Notes under the pieces: model-generated | Seen by the model: the letters and a program-made list of their open reading frames with translations, nothing else | What the model was told of the DNA's origin: nothing | The model's database searches: none | NCBI GenBank assembly: GCA_949752795.1 | Contig: CATKHW010000422.1 | Coordinates: 1,488,001-1,552,000 of the forward strand | Origin: Hyperoodon ampullatus | Lineage: Eukaryota > Chordata > Mammalia > Artiodactyla > Ziphiidae | Length of the DNA: 64,000 nucleotides | Reading direction: 5' to 3' | Part shown: in pieces, positions 26,391 to 36,490 of the stretch | How the letters are laid out: every line of letters starts with the position of its first letter | Numbering within the stretch: the first letter of the stretch is position 1 | Made by a program: the position numbers and the translations under genes

Positions 26391-26752
26391 ACACGAACAA
26401 GAAGTAGTGAGACAAACTTGAGGGGCTTTCTCCTGGTACATTCCATTCTACATTCCAATCTAGAACAGGACTTCCATTGAGGCTCTGTTGCCCCAGTAAC
26501 CAGATTGGGTAAGGGAGAACTGTTGCCACATTGTGGCCGTTTCACAAAACAGCAGCTTTAATCCAAGCGCTAATGGTCAGTTGATATTCAAAATCATTGC
26601 AGGCCTGTAAATGACACCTGCCCTGAAAACAAATCCTGGGTTCATATATCGACCAAAAAATTCAAAGGACGTCCATATTTCAAAACGACAGTTTCAAAAG
26701 GCATATTTTACACACATTAGTGTTCTGCTTCTTTTTCTTTCTTTCTTTTTTT

Positions 26753-27725
26753 GTTAAAAAAACGGGAATGGCAAAAAGCATCCCTCAGAATGGGCGAAAA
26801 TATTTGCAAACGAATCAATGGACAAAGGTTTAATCTCCAATATATATAAAGAGCTCATGCAGCTTAATATTAAAAAAACAAACAACCCAATACAAAAATG
26901 GGCAGAAGATCTAAAGAGACGTTTCTTCAAAGAAGACACAGAGATGGCCAAGACGCACATGAAAAGCTGCTCAACATCACTAATTATTAGAGAAATGCAA
27001 ATCAAAACTACAATGAGGTATCACCGCACACCTGTTAGAATCGGCATCATCAGAAAATCTACAAACAACAAATTCTGGGTAGGTTGTGGACAAAAGGATC
27101 CCTCTTCCACTAGTGGTGGAAATGTAAATTGATACAGTCACGATGGAGAACAGTATGGAGTTTCCTTAAAAAAACTAGAAATAGAATTACCATATGATCC
27201 AGCAATCCCACTTCTGGGCATATACCCAGAGAAAACCATAAATCAAAAAGGCACATTCACCACATGCTCATTTCAGCACTATTTACGATAGCCAGGTAAT
27301 GGAAGCAACCTAAATACCCACAGACAGACGAATGGATAAAGATGTGGTACATATATAAAATGGAATATTACTCAGCCATAAGAAGGAATGAAACTGGGTC
27401 ATTTGTAGAGACGTCGATGGATCTAGGGACTGTCATACAGAATGAAGTAAGTCAGAAAGAGAAAAACAAATATTGTATATTAATGCATATATGTGGAACC
27501 TAGAAAAATGGTATAGATGAACTGGTTTGCAGGGAAGAAATAGAGACACAGAGGTAGAGAACACACGTATGGACACCAAGTGTGGGAAGCCATGGTGTGG
27601 TGTTGGTGGCATATGTTGGGAGATTGGGATTGACCTGTATACATGTATATGCATAAAATACTTAACTAATAATAACCTGCTTTATAAAAATATAAATAAA
27701 ATTAAATTTTAAAATTTAAAAAAAT
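26753..27725 (+). mobile_element. L1 ORF2 3' end plus 3'UTR fragment (copy 3)
   Basis: Same L1 fragment. It shows a one-base loss near 27,264 (CCACATGCTC for CCACAATGCTC) and a rearranged G-rich stretch near 27,595. Confidence 0.93.
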
Positions 27726-27942
27726 AAAATTTAAAAATAAAACAGAAAAAGTTCTTCCCTTCACACAGATGTATTTATATGAATGAATTATTTCCATGCT
27801 TATATCAATAAATACATAAAAGAGGAATAAAATCTAACTTGAACCAAAAAAGGAAAAAAAAACCTGAACCCACCAGTTATACAAAGGAAAACCCTATCAC
27901 GGCACTTGTTCCAGCGGTAAACAATTCTGAAATTGGTCAGAG

Positions 27943-28635
27943 GTGGGGAATCATCTCCCATACAGCCAGCAGCCCATCCCCGAAGCAAGGAGGGTCCTCA
28001 TTGCAAAGCTGGGGGACCGTTCCAAGTCATCTGTGAGTAAACGTGAGCTGAGCCCCAGTCCTGCTTCAGCTGAACTCTTCCCACCCTTTCCAGGTAAAAC
28101 AACTGAATATGTACAAGAACTTGCAAGCTTAGAGGAAGGGCTTTGGAGCCAAACCAGCGACAGCACACAGGCCGACTTGGTGCCGGCAGGCCAGTCAGGA
28201 TGGTCCTGGCCCCAAATGCTCTTCTGGAAGCTTTCCATTTCCGTGCCTGAGATACCCCTCCTGCCACGGCCCCCACTGCTTTTTTACTTCCTCACCTCTG
28301 CCTGGGGAGAAATTCCAGCGACAGGTATCGGTGACACATCCTCATCTTTAGCAGGTGGCAGCCTGGCAACTCCTGCAGAAAGTCCAGCAGAGCCCCACTC
28401 ACACTGGGCCACCCACAAAGCCACGGCCCCTCACTCCCTCCCACCAGCACAGCCCCGGCACTGCCTACAGGGCAGAGAATATGGCGTCAGTCACAGCTAC
28501 AAGGGCTGTCGCTCACTGGAGAGCTGTTTATATTGCCCTCAACCCAGGCACACCTGTGGAGGGCTGGCAGGCAGTTTCAGGCTGCCAAAATCAGCCAATC
28601 CTCACCCCTCAGGGGCTCACAGCTGCAGAAAATGA
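27943..28635 (+). other. GC-rich block with 230-codon open frame (copy 4)
   Basis: The longest uninterrupted frame in the window. It lies in the most diverged copy and ends near the point where homology to the other copies ends. It is rich in Ser, Pro, Ala and His with no motif I can name. In GC-rich DNA stop codons are rarer, so length alone is weak evidence of coding. Confidence 0.25.
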
Positions 28636-28660
28636 AACTTGCTAAACGGGCCAGGCCCTA
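28024..28660 (+). repeat. 2.73-kb repeat, partial diverged copy 4
   Basis: Only the GC-rich block is present. It is alignable throughout but with many more substitutions than copies 1-3, so it is probably the oldest, non-homogenised end of the array. Homology fades after TGCTAAACGGGCC near 28,650. Confidence 0.85.
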
Positions 28661-29058
28661 GGAACAGGTGTGGGCTCTTGAGAGTCAGGATAGACAAGGG
28701 GCTGCAGCTGCGGCTTGTTTTCTTATCATTTTATCTGGTACGTGAGTGGAAAACAACTTCAAGAAGACACTATCCTAATGAGAGGAACCCAGGAGTCAGG
28801 GAGAGGAGTGATGGTGGGTGGAGACAGAAGCCTGGTGCCCTGGCTTCAGTGGAAGTGTCTGGAAGACCAGGCAGAAAGAGCCTGCAGAGAGTGATAGCCA
28901 TGGTCACAGACCTGTCAGAGCTGCTGTTTGTTAGTTCAAGTCCTGCTCTGAGGTATTCTGTGTCAGCTGTGAGCGACAGGTGAGCTGGGGGTTCTCTGCA
29001 AGGTGGGCTATGTGCACAGTTCCTGTGTGTCCAGCCCTGCTGGGGTACCTGCCCAGGG
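28661..29058. other. Unassigned single-copy-looking DNA
   Basis: Moderate GC, no repeat family recognised. A forward frame of 114 codons at 28,639-28,983 has no recognisable domain and I do not call it a gene. Confidence 0.5.
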
Positions 29059-29247
29059 GAGCTCCGTATCCTGGGAAGGGCCTGAGTAGGAGAGCCCCAT
29101 GGGCTGCTGGGTAGCTGCAGAGGTGAGCTCCATACCCTGGGAGGGACTTGACCACGAGAGCCCCGTGGGCTGTGGGGTAGGGGTGCAGCCCAGGTGAGCT
29201 CCATATCCTGGGATTGGCCTGACCACGAGAGCCCCATGGGCTGCTGG
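29059..29247 (+). repeat. Three-copy 66-71 bp tandem repeat
   Basis: GAGCTCC(G/A)TA(T/C)CCTGGGA recurs at 29,059, 29,125 and 29,196, each followed by GAGAGCCCC(A/G)TGGGCTG. Spacings are 66 and 71 bp. Copies are imperfect. Short open frames on the minus strand are by-products of the repeat. Confidence 0.88.
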
Positions 29248-29299
29248 AGACCTGGTAAAGGATATCAGGTCAGTCAGTGAAGCCACCGAGGATATACAT

Positions 29300-30060
29300 C
29301 CAGTAGCTCCTATTTCCTACTCCCTGCTAGTCATTCTACCTTCCACCAGGCCATGGCATTCTGTATTAGACTTCAATGATGCCTTCTTCTGTATTCCATT
29401 CATCTCAGAGTCACAAGAATTTTTGGCTTGTGAGTGGCAGGACACAACATGCAACAAAAGCAATAATGCTGTGCCGTCCTGCCCCAATGGTTCAAAAATC
29501 CCCACACCATCATTGGGGAAATGTCCTCTAAAGACCTAAAAGTTCAACCTCTGTAAAAGGGAACCCTCCTTCAATATGCAGATGACATTCTGATCGCCAG
29601 GCCTACTAAAGACGCCTCTGAACTACCTAGCCAAGAAAGGATAGAAGGTGTCCAAGAAAAACGCTCAAATATCCCAGGCTAAGGTGACATGCCTGGGCTT
29701 CATTCTCACAGATATTCGGAGAAACGCATCCCAGGATAGGGAAGAAGCCATTTGCAGCCTTACCTCTTCTAAAACTAGAAGATAGCTTAGGGGTTCCTGG
29801 GGAGGCCAAGGTTTTCTGCATCTGGATCCCTGACTACAGTGTAATAGCTGGGCCTCTACATGAAACACTGACACGAAAAGATGATGATCCTTTTGAATAG
29901 AATCCAGAAGCAGCCTTTCAAGAATGGAAAGAGCAGTCAATACAGACCCTTGCCCAGGAACTCCCTAATTTAGCTAAACCCTTTGACCTTTACATACCCG
30001 GTCAAAGGTTAATCGCCCTTGGAGCCTTAGTGCAAAAACTGGGACCACTTGAAATGGAGC
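29300..30060 (+). pseudogene. ERV pol remnant (gammaretrovirus-like reverse transcriptase)
   Basis: Broken pol reading frame of an old endogenous retrovirus. In translation by eye I see a reverse transcriptase core element around 29,355-29,400 (Val-Leu-Asp-x-x-Asp-Ala-Phe-Phe), then a YADD catalytic box encoded at about 29,576-29,588, then 'LGFIL'-type and 'tether' segments up to about 30,050 with the order expected of gammaretroviral pol. The frame is interrupted by stops (for example TAA near 29,556 and TAG near 29,899) and by frameshifts, so no function is possible. Gag and protease were not recognised upstream. The family assignment rests on motif order, not on a database match. Confidence 0.8.
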
Positions 30061-30480
30061 AACACAAGAATGCCCTTCAGGTATGATAAACTATGGTCAC
30101 CAAGGGCTTTGCCCACCAACTCATCAGGCCAGGATACTGGGGTATCTAAAAAGCTGGAAATCAGCAGCCCGCAAGGCCAGCTCCCTCCTAAGGGAAAAGG
30201 ACCACACGTGGTGATCCTAACCACCCATCATGCCCTGAAGTTGCAGGGGTCGCTCTGTGGACACACTGACCTCGAGTGAGGAGGCCCTCAAACTCCAACC
30301 TCCAGAGAGATAAACGGGGGCAACGGGCCCCCAAGATGACTCGTGTGACCATCACTTGACCTGGAGTTTCTCTCAGAAAACGACAAGACTGTGCCCCGAA
30401 AGAGCAGACTACTGCTTGCAGGACTTACTGCACCCAGAGGGGAGCTAATAAGCTTGGCGGGGGAAACGTATATCACGCTT
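30061..30480 (+). pseudogene. Probable continuation of ERV remnant, rearranged
   Basis: Contains short stretches resembling the pol connection/RNase H part (AAAAAGCTGG near 30,150; ACCCATCATGCCCTGAA near 30,222) but order and frame are disrupted. The downstream half is not recognisable. Confidence 0.4.
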
Positions 30481-30740
30481 TCACCATAGGAAACCCTAGA
30501 GACACCGCGGTGATGGTGGCCAATATGACCGGCTGGACTGCTGGATACTTCTAAAAGCCATTGACTCAGTGGACGTCATGGTCCTGGATCACCACTGACC
30601 CTGGACTGTCTGAGAGTTGCGTGGGCAGGGCTCTGACACATGGTGCTGTTTGTACATTAATTCAGGGACCTAATTAAAGAAAGCACAGACTACTGGTCAG
30701 AGCATCTAGTCTGGCAAAAACTGTCAGCCTAAGGTCGCCG
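30481..30740 (+). pseudogene. Possible ERV env (transmembrane subunit) remnant
   Basis: At about 30,640-30,668 a frame reads a Cys-Cys-x-Tyr-x-Asn-type motif, which occurs in the transmembrane subunit of gammaretrovirus-like envelopes. The surroundings are frame-broken and no fusion peptide or membrane anchor is intact. Position downstream of pol supports the reading. Could be coincidence. Confidence 0.4.
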
Positions 30741-31834
30741 AACATATGTGGGGTGGGGTGAAACCTGCCACCGCAGCATCTCTGCGCCTCTCTTTCCTGG
30801 ACCCTTAAAGGTCATTAGAATCTGTACACTTCCAATGCTGGTGCTCAGGCGGACAAGAAGTGAGGCAGGAGGCCTTGGGACAATCAACCTCACCAGGAGG
30901 TTGGTGGGGAGACGTTTTGCCCCTCCCCCCATGTATCAGGGCTCCCACCACAGCATGAAGCAGTTACAAAAGAGGGGTCTGCACCCTCAACACCCCAAGA
31001 ATAAGGAACGGAACAAAAAGCAGAGGAGGTGTTCGTCTCCGGCAACGTTCATTAAAAATTCCTGGGAGATAAAAAGAGAATCTGGGCAATAAGATAAAGT
31101 CTAACCTGTTTTTCCTTTGTGCTTTGTCTAATTTCACGTGCTCCTAGGGTTCCGCATGCAGAGGTCCCACACCCGGCACTTCAGACCCGATTTCCTAGTG
31201 CAGAATGGCTGGGTCGACACCTCAGCTAGCGGGGTCCCATGCAGACTCCGCGGCATAGAGCCTGAGCTGCAGCCAACGCAGCCCTCGAGAGCTCCATCCC
31301 CTCCCTCCCACTGACGCTGCCGGGGACCCTACACAGCAGCCCAGCCCACAGCCCATGGGGGAGTGCACGCTCTCACCTCTCCATTCTGTTTTCAAAATAA
31401 TGTTTCCTTTGCTTCTGAACCAAACTCAGTCTTGATCTGTTGGCTCCAATGACACTGGGCACGGGGACTCCTGTTGGGGTCCACTCTGGAGGATCAGTAA
31501 CAGAAATTGAGAACATTGTAACTTCAATGAACAGATGTGTGAGCCAAACTGTAGTTAACACAGAGCAGTGTATAATGCTCGGGTAAAAGAAGATGTTTCT
31601 AAGACTTACATTTGATATTTCCATCACTTTCCTATAAGCAAGTTCAGTGAAGACGTCTGTCTTATTTGACAGGTCAACATTAGAGAAATGAAGTGATTTA
31701 TTTCCATGGATGTACATCGAATACTCTTGGCTGAAGCTTCAATCTTGTTTTGAATGCTTTTCCATTGAAAATGATACCTCTCTTTCAACTCCCCTATGTC
31801 TGAGAAGTATAAAATCTTATAATTTATTATTACC
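30741..31834. other. Unassigned DNA between ERV remnant and L1 tail
   Basis: About 1.1 kb. 30,741-31,100 may be the ERV 3' part. 31,100-31,380 is GC-rich without a recognised feature. A minus-strand frame of 114 codons at 31,373-31,717 has no domain I recognise and I do not support it as a gene. Confidence 0.4.
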
Positions 31835-32010
31835 GAAGGGGAAAGGTAGGAGAAGGGATAAATTAACAGTTTGGGATTAACACATACACACTGCTATGTA
31901 TAAAATAGATCATCAACAAGGAACTACTGTATAGCACAGGGAACTACACTGAATATTTTGCAATAACCTATAAGGGGAAATAATCTGAAAAAGAATAGAT
32001 ATTTTTATTG
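31835..32010 (+). mobile_element. L1 3'UTR fragment
   Basis: Typical L1 3'-end wording: GGGATTAACACATACACACT, TATAAAATAGATCATCAACA, TACTGTATAGCACAGGGAAC and GAAAAAGAATAGATATTTTT. Only the 3'UTR is present. Confidence 0.85.
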
Positions 32011-32040
32011 ACATCATCTATCAATGACAGATAAAATGTA

Positions 32041-32229
32041 ACCTAAGCAAGGCCGATGGTGAGCGCTTCTGACCCTGAAGATTTCAGTCATCTAAAGTTT
32101 GGGCTCTGCCTATTTCCCAAGGCCCTTAAAGGACATACGTGTAGCCGTAGCTTAAAAATTCCCCAGTTTGGGGTTCGGGGAGGCACTGATTTGGAAAAAT
32201 CCCTGGTGTTCTCCTTACATGCACGGGAC
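32041..32229 (+). mobile_element. LTR-like fragment
   Basis: GGGCTCTGCCTATTTCCCAA, GTAGCCGTAGCTTAAAAATT and CCCCAGTTTGGGG resemble the U3/R part of ERV1-type LTRs as I know them, and the ERV remnant lies just upstream. It runs without a visible break into old satellite sequence near 32,230. Family not identified. Confidence 0.35.
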
Positions 32230-32875
32230 CCTTCCTACAGCTAAAACATGCCTGTCACACCTAGAGAATGGTACACCGTTTGATCGGAAAGAGTTTGGAA
32301 AAGGCACCTCATCTCCTCATTGCCTGGTGCTCGGGTTCAACCCTCCAGCATCTTTCCTAACAATCTCCTCACTTGGGGATATCAGCACCGTCAACATCCT
32401 GTTGCACACAGTTTGGAATTTGTCCAGAGGATGAAGCAGAAAGATGAGAAAAATTTAGAGACAAGTCTTAGGTGTTCGGACAGGCACAGGCCACTCTAAT
32501 TTCCAATCCAGAACACAAATTCATCAAAGGCTAGAATTGCCCACGGAAACAGAATAGGGCTAGAGGAAATCCCGCTGTTTTGTGTCCAGTTTCCAAAAAC
32601 ACAAGTTGAAAAATGGAACTCAGGGGCACTAAAATTCATGAAACTGCAGAGTTGAAAATATCTATCGTCGAAAAATGTCTTGAGGTAAGTCACAGAAAAG
32701 GACTTGTAAGCAAGGGAGAGTGGCAGGAAACAGATTTGAAGAGGTAGAAAGGACTCCCCATTAAAGCACAAGAAAAGGGGCTGAACATCGCCAATGATGC
32801 AGTTGGCCAAAAAGGGTGTATGCATTTTTTCTGAATATATTCAAGTAAAGGCCATACACACTTTTTATCCAACCA
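32230..32875 (+). repeat. Old satellite unit, 3' half only
   Basis: Matches the second half of the canonical monomer at low identity: CTACAGCTAAAACATG near 32,236, TGGTGCTCGGGTT near 32,324, GTTGAAAAATGGAACTCAGG near 32,604. Ends with a decayed palindrome centred at 32,837. Confidence 0.85.
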
Positions 32876-34626
32876 AACAGGTGGGCACTGGAAATCAATA
32901 TCACAAAATGTATCACTTCACATCAGTCAGAAGGGCCATCCACATAAAGTGTAAACACCAGAAATGCAGGACAGGGCGAGGAGAAAAGGGAGCCCTGTGA
33001 GGCTGATAGTGGAAATGTAATTTGCCAACGGCCACTCTGGAGAAGTGTATTGTGTTTGCTAAAACATCTAAAAGATGAGCTACAGAGCATAGGGCACTTG
33101 CACTCATGGGCGTGTACCTTGGGAAAAACAAAAATCGACAGAAAACAGGCACCCGAACGTTTACCACCTCTCTGTTAAAAAGGGCCTCAACTTGGATATA
33201 ACCTAAATGTCCCTGGAAGGATAAAATGGATAAAAGAGATGGGGTACTTATGTAGAGTGGAATATTACTCATCCAGAAATCAATGAAATAAGGCCAGTTG
33301 TAACAACTCTGGAGGAGTTACATACGATCATTCTAAGTGACATATGTCAGAAAGAAAAAGACACATATCAGAAGATGTCACTTAAAGGTGGAATCAAAAA
33401 TGGCTACACATGAAATAAATTACAAAACAGAAACATAGTCAAATATGTAGAAAATAGACATAAGGCTGCTAAATGGGAAAGGTGGGGAATGGTGAGGTAT
33501 TATCCAGGAGGTTGAAATTAGCAAAGATACCATTCCAAGTACCAAATTGAATAACTGACAAGGCCTACACGGTACCTCAAAGAACTGCACTCAGCCCACT
33601 CAAGTCACTGGAAAATAATACACATGACTGGTAAGCATCTGAAAAAGAAGTTATTGTTGTCTCACAGTACATGAATCAAGTGGATGTACAGCAGCAAAAA
33701 ACAGAGCTTTGAAAATCAGCTGTAATCAATATAAAAATAAATTTAAAACTATTTATAAAAACAGTGAGACAGACCAAAATTCTTACAACTTTTGTTGAAG
33801 GGCTACGATGTAACATGGATTGAACACATGTAGACCCACAGCAGGATGATTATATAAGGCTGGAAACTATGCACGCTAAGAGATGTTAGAGAGGCTGGGT
33901 GAGGAAATGCAGACCTTTTAAAGTAATACTGCCTGGTACCCATTCCATGGGTCCCAAATCTGCAGGTTCAAGGGAATCTTCTGACAGCGAAAACATGCCT
34001 GGGAAACCGAGATGAATGTACACCGTGTGCTCAGGAAAGGTGTCTAAAATGCACCTCATTTTTGATCTCCTGGTGCTGGGGTTCGCCATTCCAGCCACAT
34101 TACTAACAATCTCCCCACTTGGAGAATCAGCACCTTTAACCTCCTGTTTCCCACAGTTTGCAATTTGTGCAGAGGGTAAATGGGAAGAGGGGGAACCAAT
34201 GAGAGATTAGCTGTAGGACTTTTGACAGGCACATGTCACTCTAATTTCCCATTAGGAAGAAGAATTAACCAAAGGCTCAGCCTGCCTCCCCAGAACCAGA
34301 ATAGGGCCAGAAGTAATCCAATGGTTTGGCGGCCAGCTCACAAAAAAAGCGAGTTGCAAAATGGAGCTCAGGATCAGACAATTCAAAGACCTGCAAAGAT
34401 ATAAATGATAACCAACGTCCAAAAATATATTCAGGTAAGGTAACGAAGAGGATCTGAATGAGAGGCAGAATTGCAGGAAACAGATTTCAAAAGGTAGATT
34501 GTACTCACATTTAAAGCATATGAAAAGCAGCAGAATTTCTAAAATGATGCGTTTGGGCAAAAGGGTGTATGCGTTTTTTTCGTGAATATCTTCAGGAAAA
34601 AAACACATGCAGAGTTTTTGGCCAAC
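32876..34626 (+). repeat. Most diverged satellite unit
   Basis: About 1,751 bp. Its first half (32,888-33,760) is the most L1-like of any unit and shows what the monomer came from. The palindrome near 34,588 is decayed but its GTGAATATCTTCAGG centre remains. Confidence 0.9.
32888..33760 (+). mobile_element. L1 3'-end-derived half of the satellite, ancestral state
   Basis: In order, by eye against L1 ORF2/3'UTR: TATCACTTCACATCAGTCAG, GGAAATGTAATTTGCCAACG, GCCACTCTGGAGAAG, ACCTAAATGTCCCTGG, GTGGAATATTACTCATCC, TAAGTGACATATGTCAGAAA, GAAAAAGACACATATCAGAA, GATGTACAGCAGCAAAAAAC and the A-rich end AATAAAAATAAATTTAAAAC. Co-linear across about 870 bp. Confidence 0.8.
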
Positions 34627-36388
34627 CAAGCAAGAGGGAAATTCAAATCCGCACAACAAAGAAGTCTCAATTTCCACTGCTCAGAAAGGCCATCCAAAAA
34701 ATGTGTACAAACCAGAAATGCAGGAGAGGCCATGGAAAACAGGGAGCCTAGTCACGCTGATGGGTGGGGTATAAATATCCAAGAGCCACTCTGAAGAAGT
34801 GTATGCTGTTTTTTAAAACATCTAAAATACAAAGCCCCGGAGCAAGGGGACTTCAACTCATGGACATATAACTTGGGAAGACTAAATGTCAATAAGACAC
34901 AGGCACCCCAAAGTTTAGGGCTGCTCTGCATACAAGAACCTCAACTTTGGTACACCTAAAATATCCCAGGAAAAAGAGAAATGCATAAAGAACTTGTGGT
35001 AATTTTGTACAACGGAATATCACTCAGACGTGAAATCAATGTATATAAGGCCAGTAGCAGCATAAAGAGTGGATTTAGGTATGATGATTTTAAGGGAAAT
35101 TAGTCACACAGAAAAAGAATCTTATCATAAGATATCACTTATAGAGGGAATGTCAATATCACAACACATGAACTGAATTACGAAAGAGAACAGAGTCTCA
35201 CATTTAGCAAAAATCACTTATGCCTGCTTCAGGGGAAAGGAGAGGTGGGGTGATGCATAAAACCAGAGTTTGATATTAGCACAGGTACCATTCCATAAAC
35301 CAAATACAGAATAGACAAGACCTACACCTTCCTCAGTGAACGGGACTCAACACCCCTATGCCCCACAGAGGAATATATCTGACTACTAAGAATCTTAAAA
35401 CCTATGTATTGATATGTCTCCGTAAGGGAATCAATTGTGTCTAGACTGGCATAAACACGTCAGTGAAAATCAGCTCAACCCCATTATAAAAATGAATTTC
35501 AAAAAAACCCAAAAAAAACAGCGAAATTCTTACACAATTCCTTCAGGGGTTCTGATGAAACCTGGAATGACCCTATCTGCAAAGACAGCTGGATGAGTCA
35601 TAAGGCTGGGCACTTGGAACTGAGAGGACTGGTGAGATTGGGAGAGAAAATGCAGACCTTTTAAAGTAGTAATGCATGCCACCATTCCATGTGTCCCAAA
35701 TCTCCAGGTAGAAGGGTATATCACTACAATTATAACATGTATGGGAAACCTAGAAAATGGACACCCTGTGATGGTGAAAGGTTTCTAAAACTCTCCTAAT
35801 TTTTCCTCTCCTTGTGCTCCACTTTGGCATTCCAACTGCTTTACTATCAATCTCCCAACTTAGGAGAGTCAGCCCCTATAACCTCCTGGTTCGCACAGTT
35901 TTCTAATTGTGCAGAGGATGAAAGGGAAGAGGGAGAACCAATCAGAGAGTAGATGTAGGCATTTGGACGGGCACATGTCACTCTAAGTTCCTGGCAGGAA
36001 GAAGAATTAACCAAAGCCTCAACCACCCACAGGGAACCAATATAGCGACCCCTGGAACCAGTATAGGTCCTGAAGCAAAATTGTGGATTTGCGGCCAGCT
36101 CACAAAGATGGGATTTGAAAATTGGAGCTCAGGGGCACAGCAATTCACAAACCTGCAGACTTATAAAGGACTACTCTCTTCCAAAAATCTGTTGAGGGAA
36201 GGCAATGAAGCGGACTTGAAAATGAGGCAGAATTGCACAAAACATATTTCAAGAGGTAAATTGGAATCGCCTTTAAAGCACAGGAAAAGCATCCCAACTT
36301 GGACAGAGATGCACTTGGCCAAAAAGGGCGTATGCCTTTTCTCCTGAATATATTCAGAAGAAAACGCATACGCCCTTTTTGGCCAATC
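34627..36388 (+). repeat. Old/intermediate satellite unit
   Basis: About 1,762 bp. The first part is diverged; the last ~700 bp is closer to canonical. The palindrome at 36,314-36,387 has three mismatches. Confidence 0.92.
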
Positions 36389-36490
36389 AAGCAAGCGCGC
36401 AATACAAATCCACACTACAAAGAATTGTCACTTACCACCGGTCAAAAGGGACATCCGAATATCTGTAAAAACCAGAAAGGCGAGAGAGAG
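36389..36490 (+). repeat. Satellite unit interrupted by minisatellite (left piece)
   Basis: First ~100 bp of a unit, ending at GTAAAAACCAGAAAGGCGAG near 36,483. The next ~400 bp of the unit are missing; the unit resumes at 45,578. Confidence 0.9.

Larger units (their letters stand above)
25294..28023 (+). repeat. 2.73-kb repeat, copy 3
   Basis: Complete copy. Differs from copy 2 by scattered substitutions and small indels, for example at 27,590-27,615 in the L1 tail. Confidence 0.94.
19835..28660 (+). repeat. 2.73-kb macrosatellite-like tandem repeat, 3 copies plus partial
   Basis: The anchor GAGGCATCTG lies at 19,836, 22,561 and 25,294, with the diverged equivalent AAGTCATCTG at 28,024. 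Spacings are 2725, 2733 and 2730 bp. The first three copies look roughly 95% or more identical; the fourth is visibly more diverged and stops near 28,660. Order in each copy: GC-rich block, old L1 3' end, unique-looking block, CTTT tract, younger L1 fragment, AT-rich tail. Confidence 0.95.

Noticed and set aside
29300..31100. Intact provirus
   Set aside because: Frames are broken by stops and shifts, gag is not recognisable and paired LTRs were not found.
31373..31717. Minus-strand 114-codon frame as a gene
   Set aside because: No domain, no neighbouring exons or splice sites that I can support.
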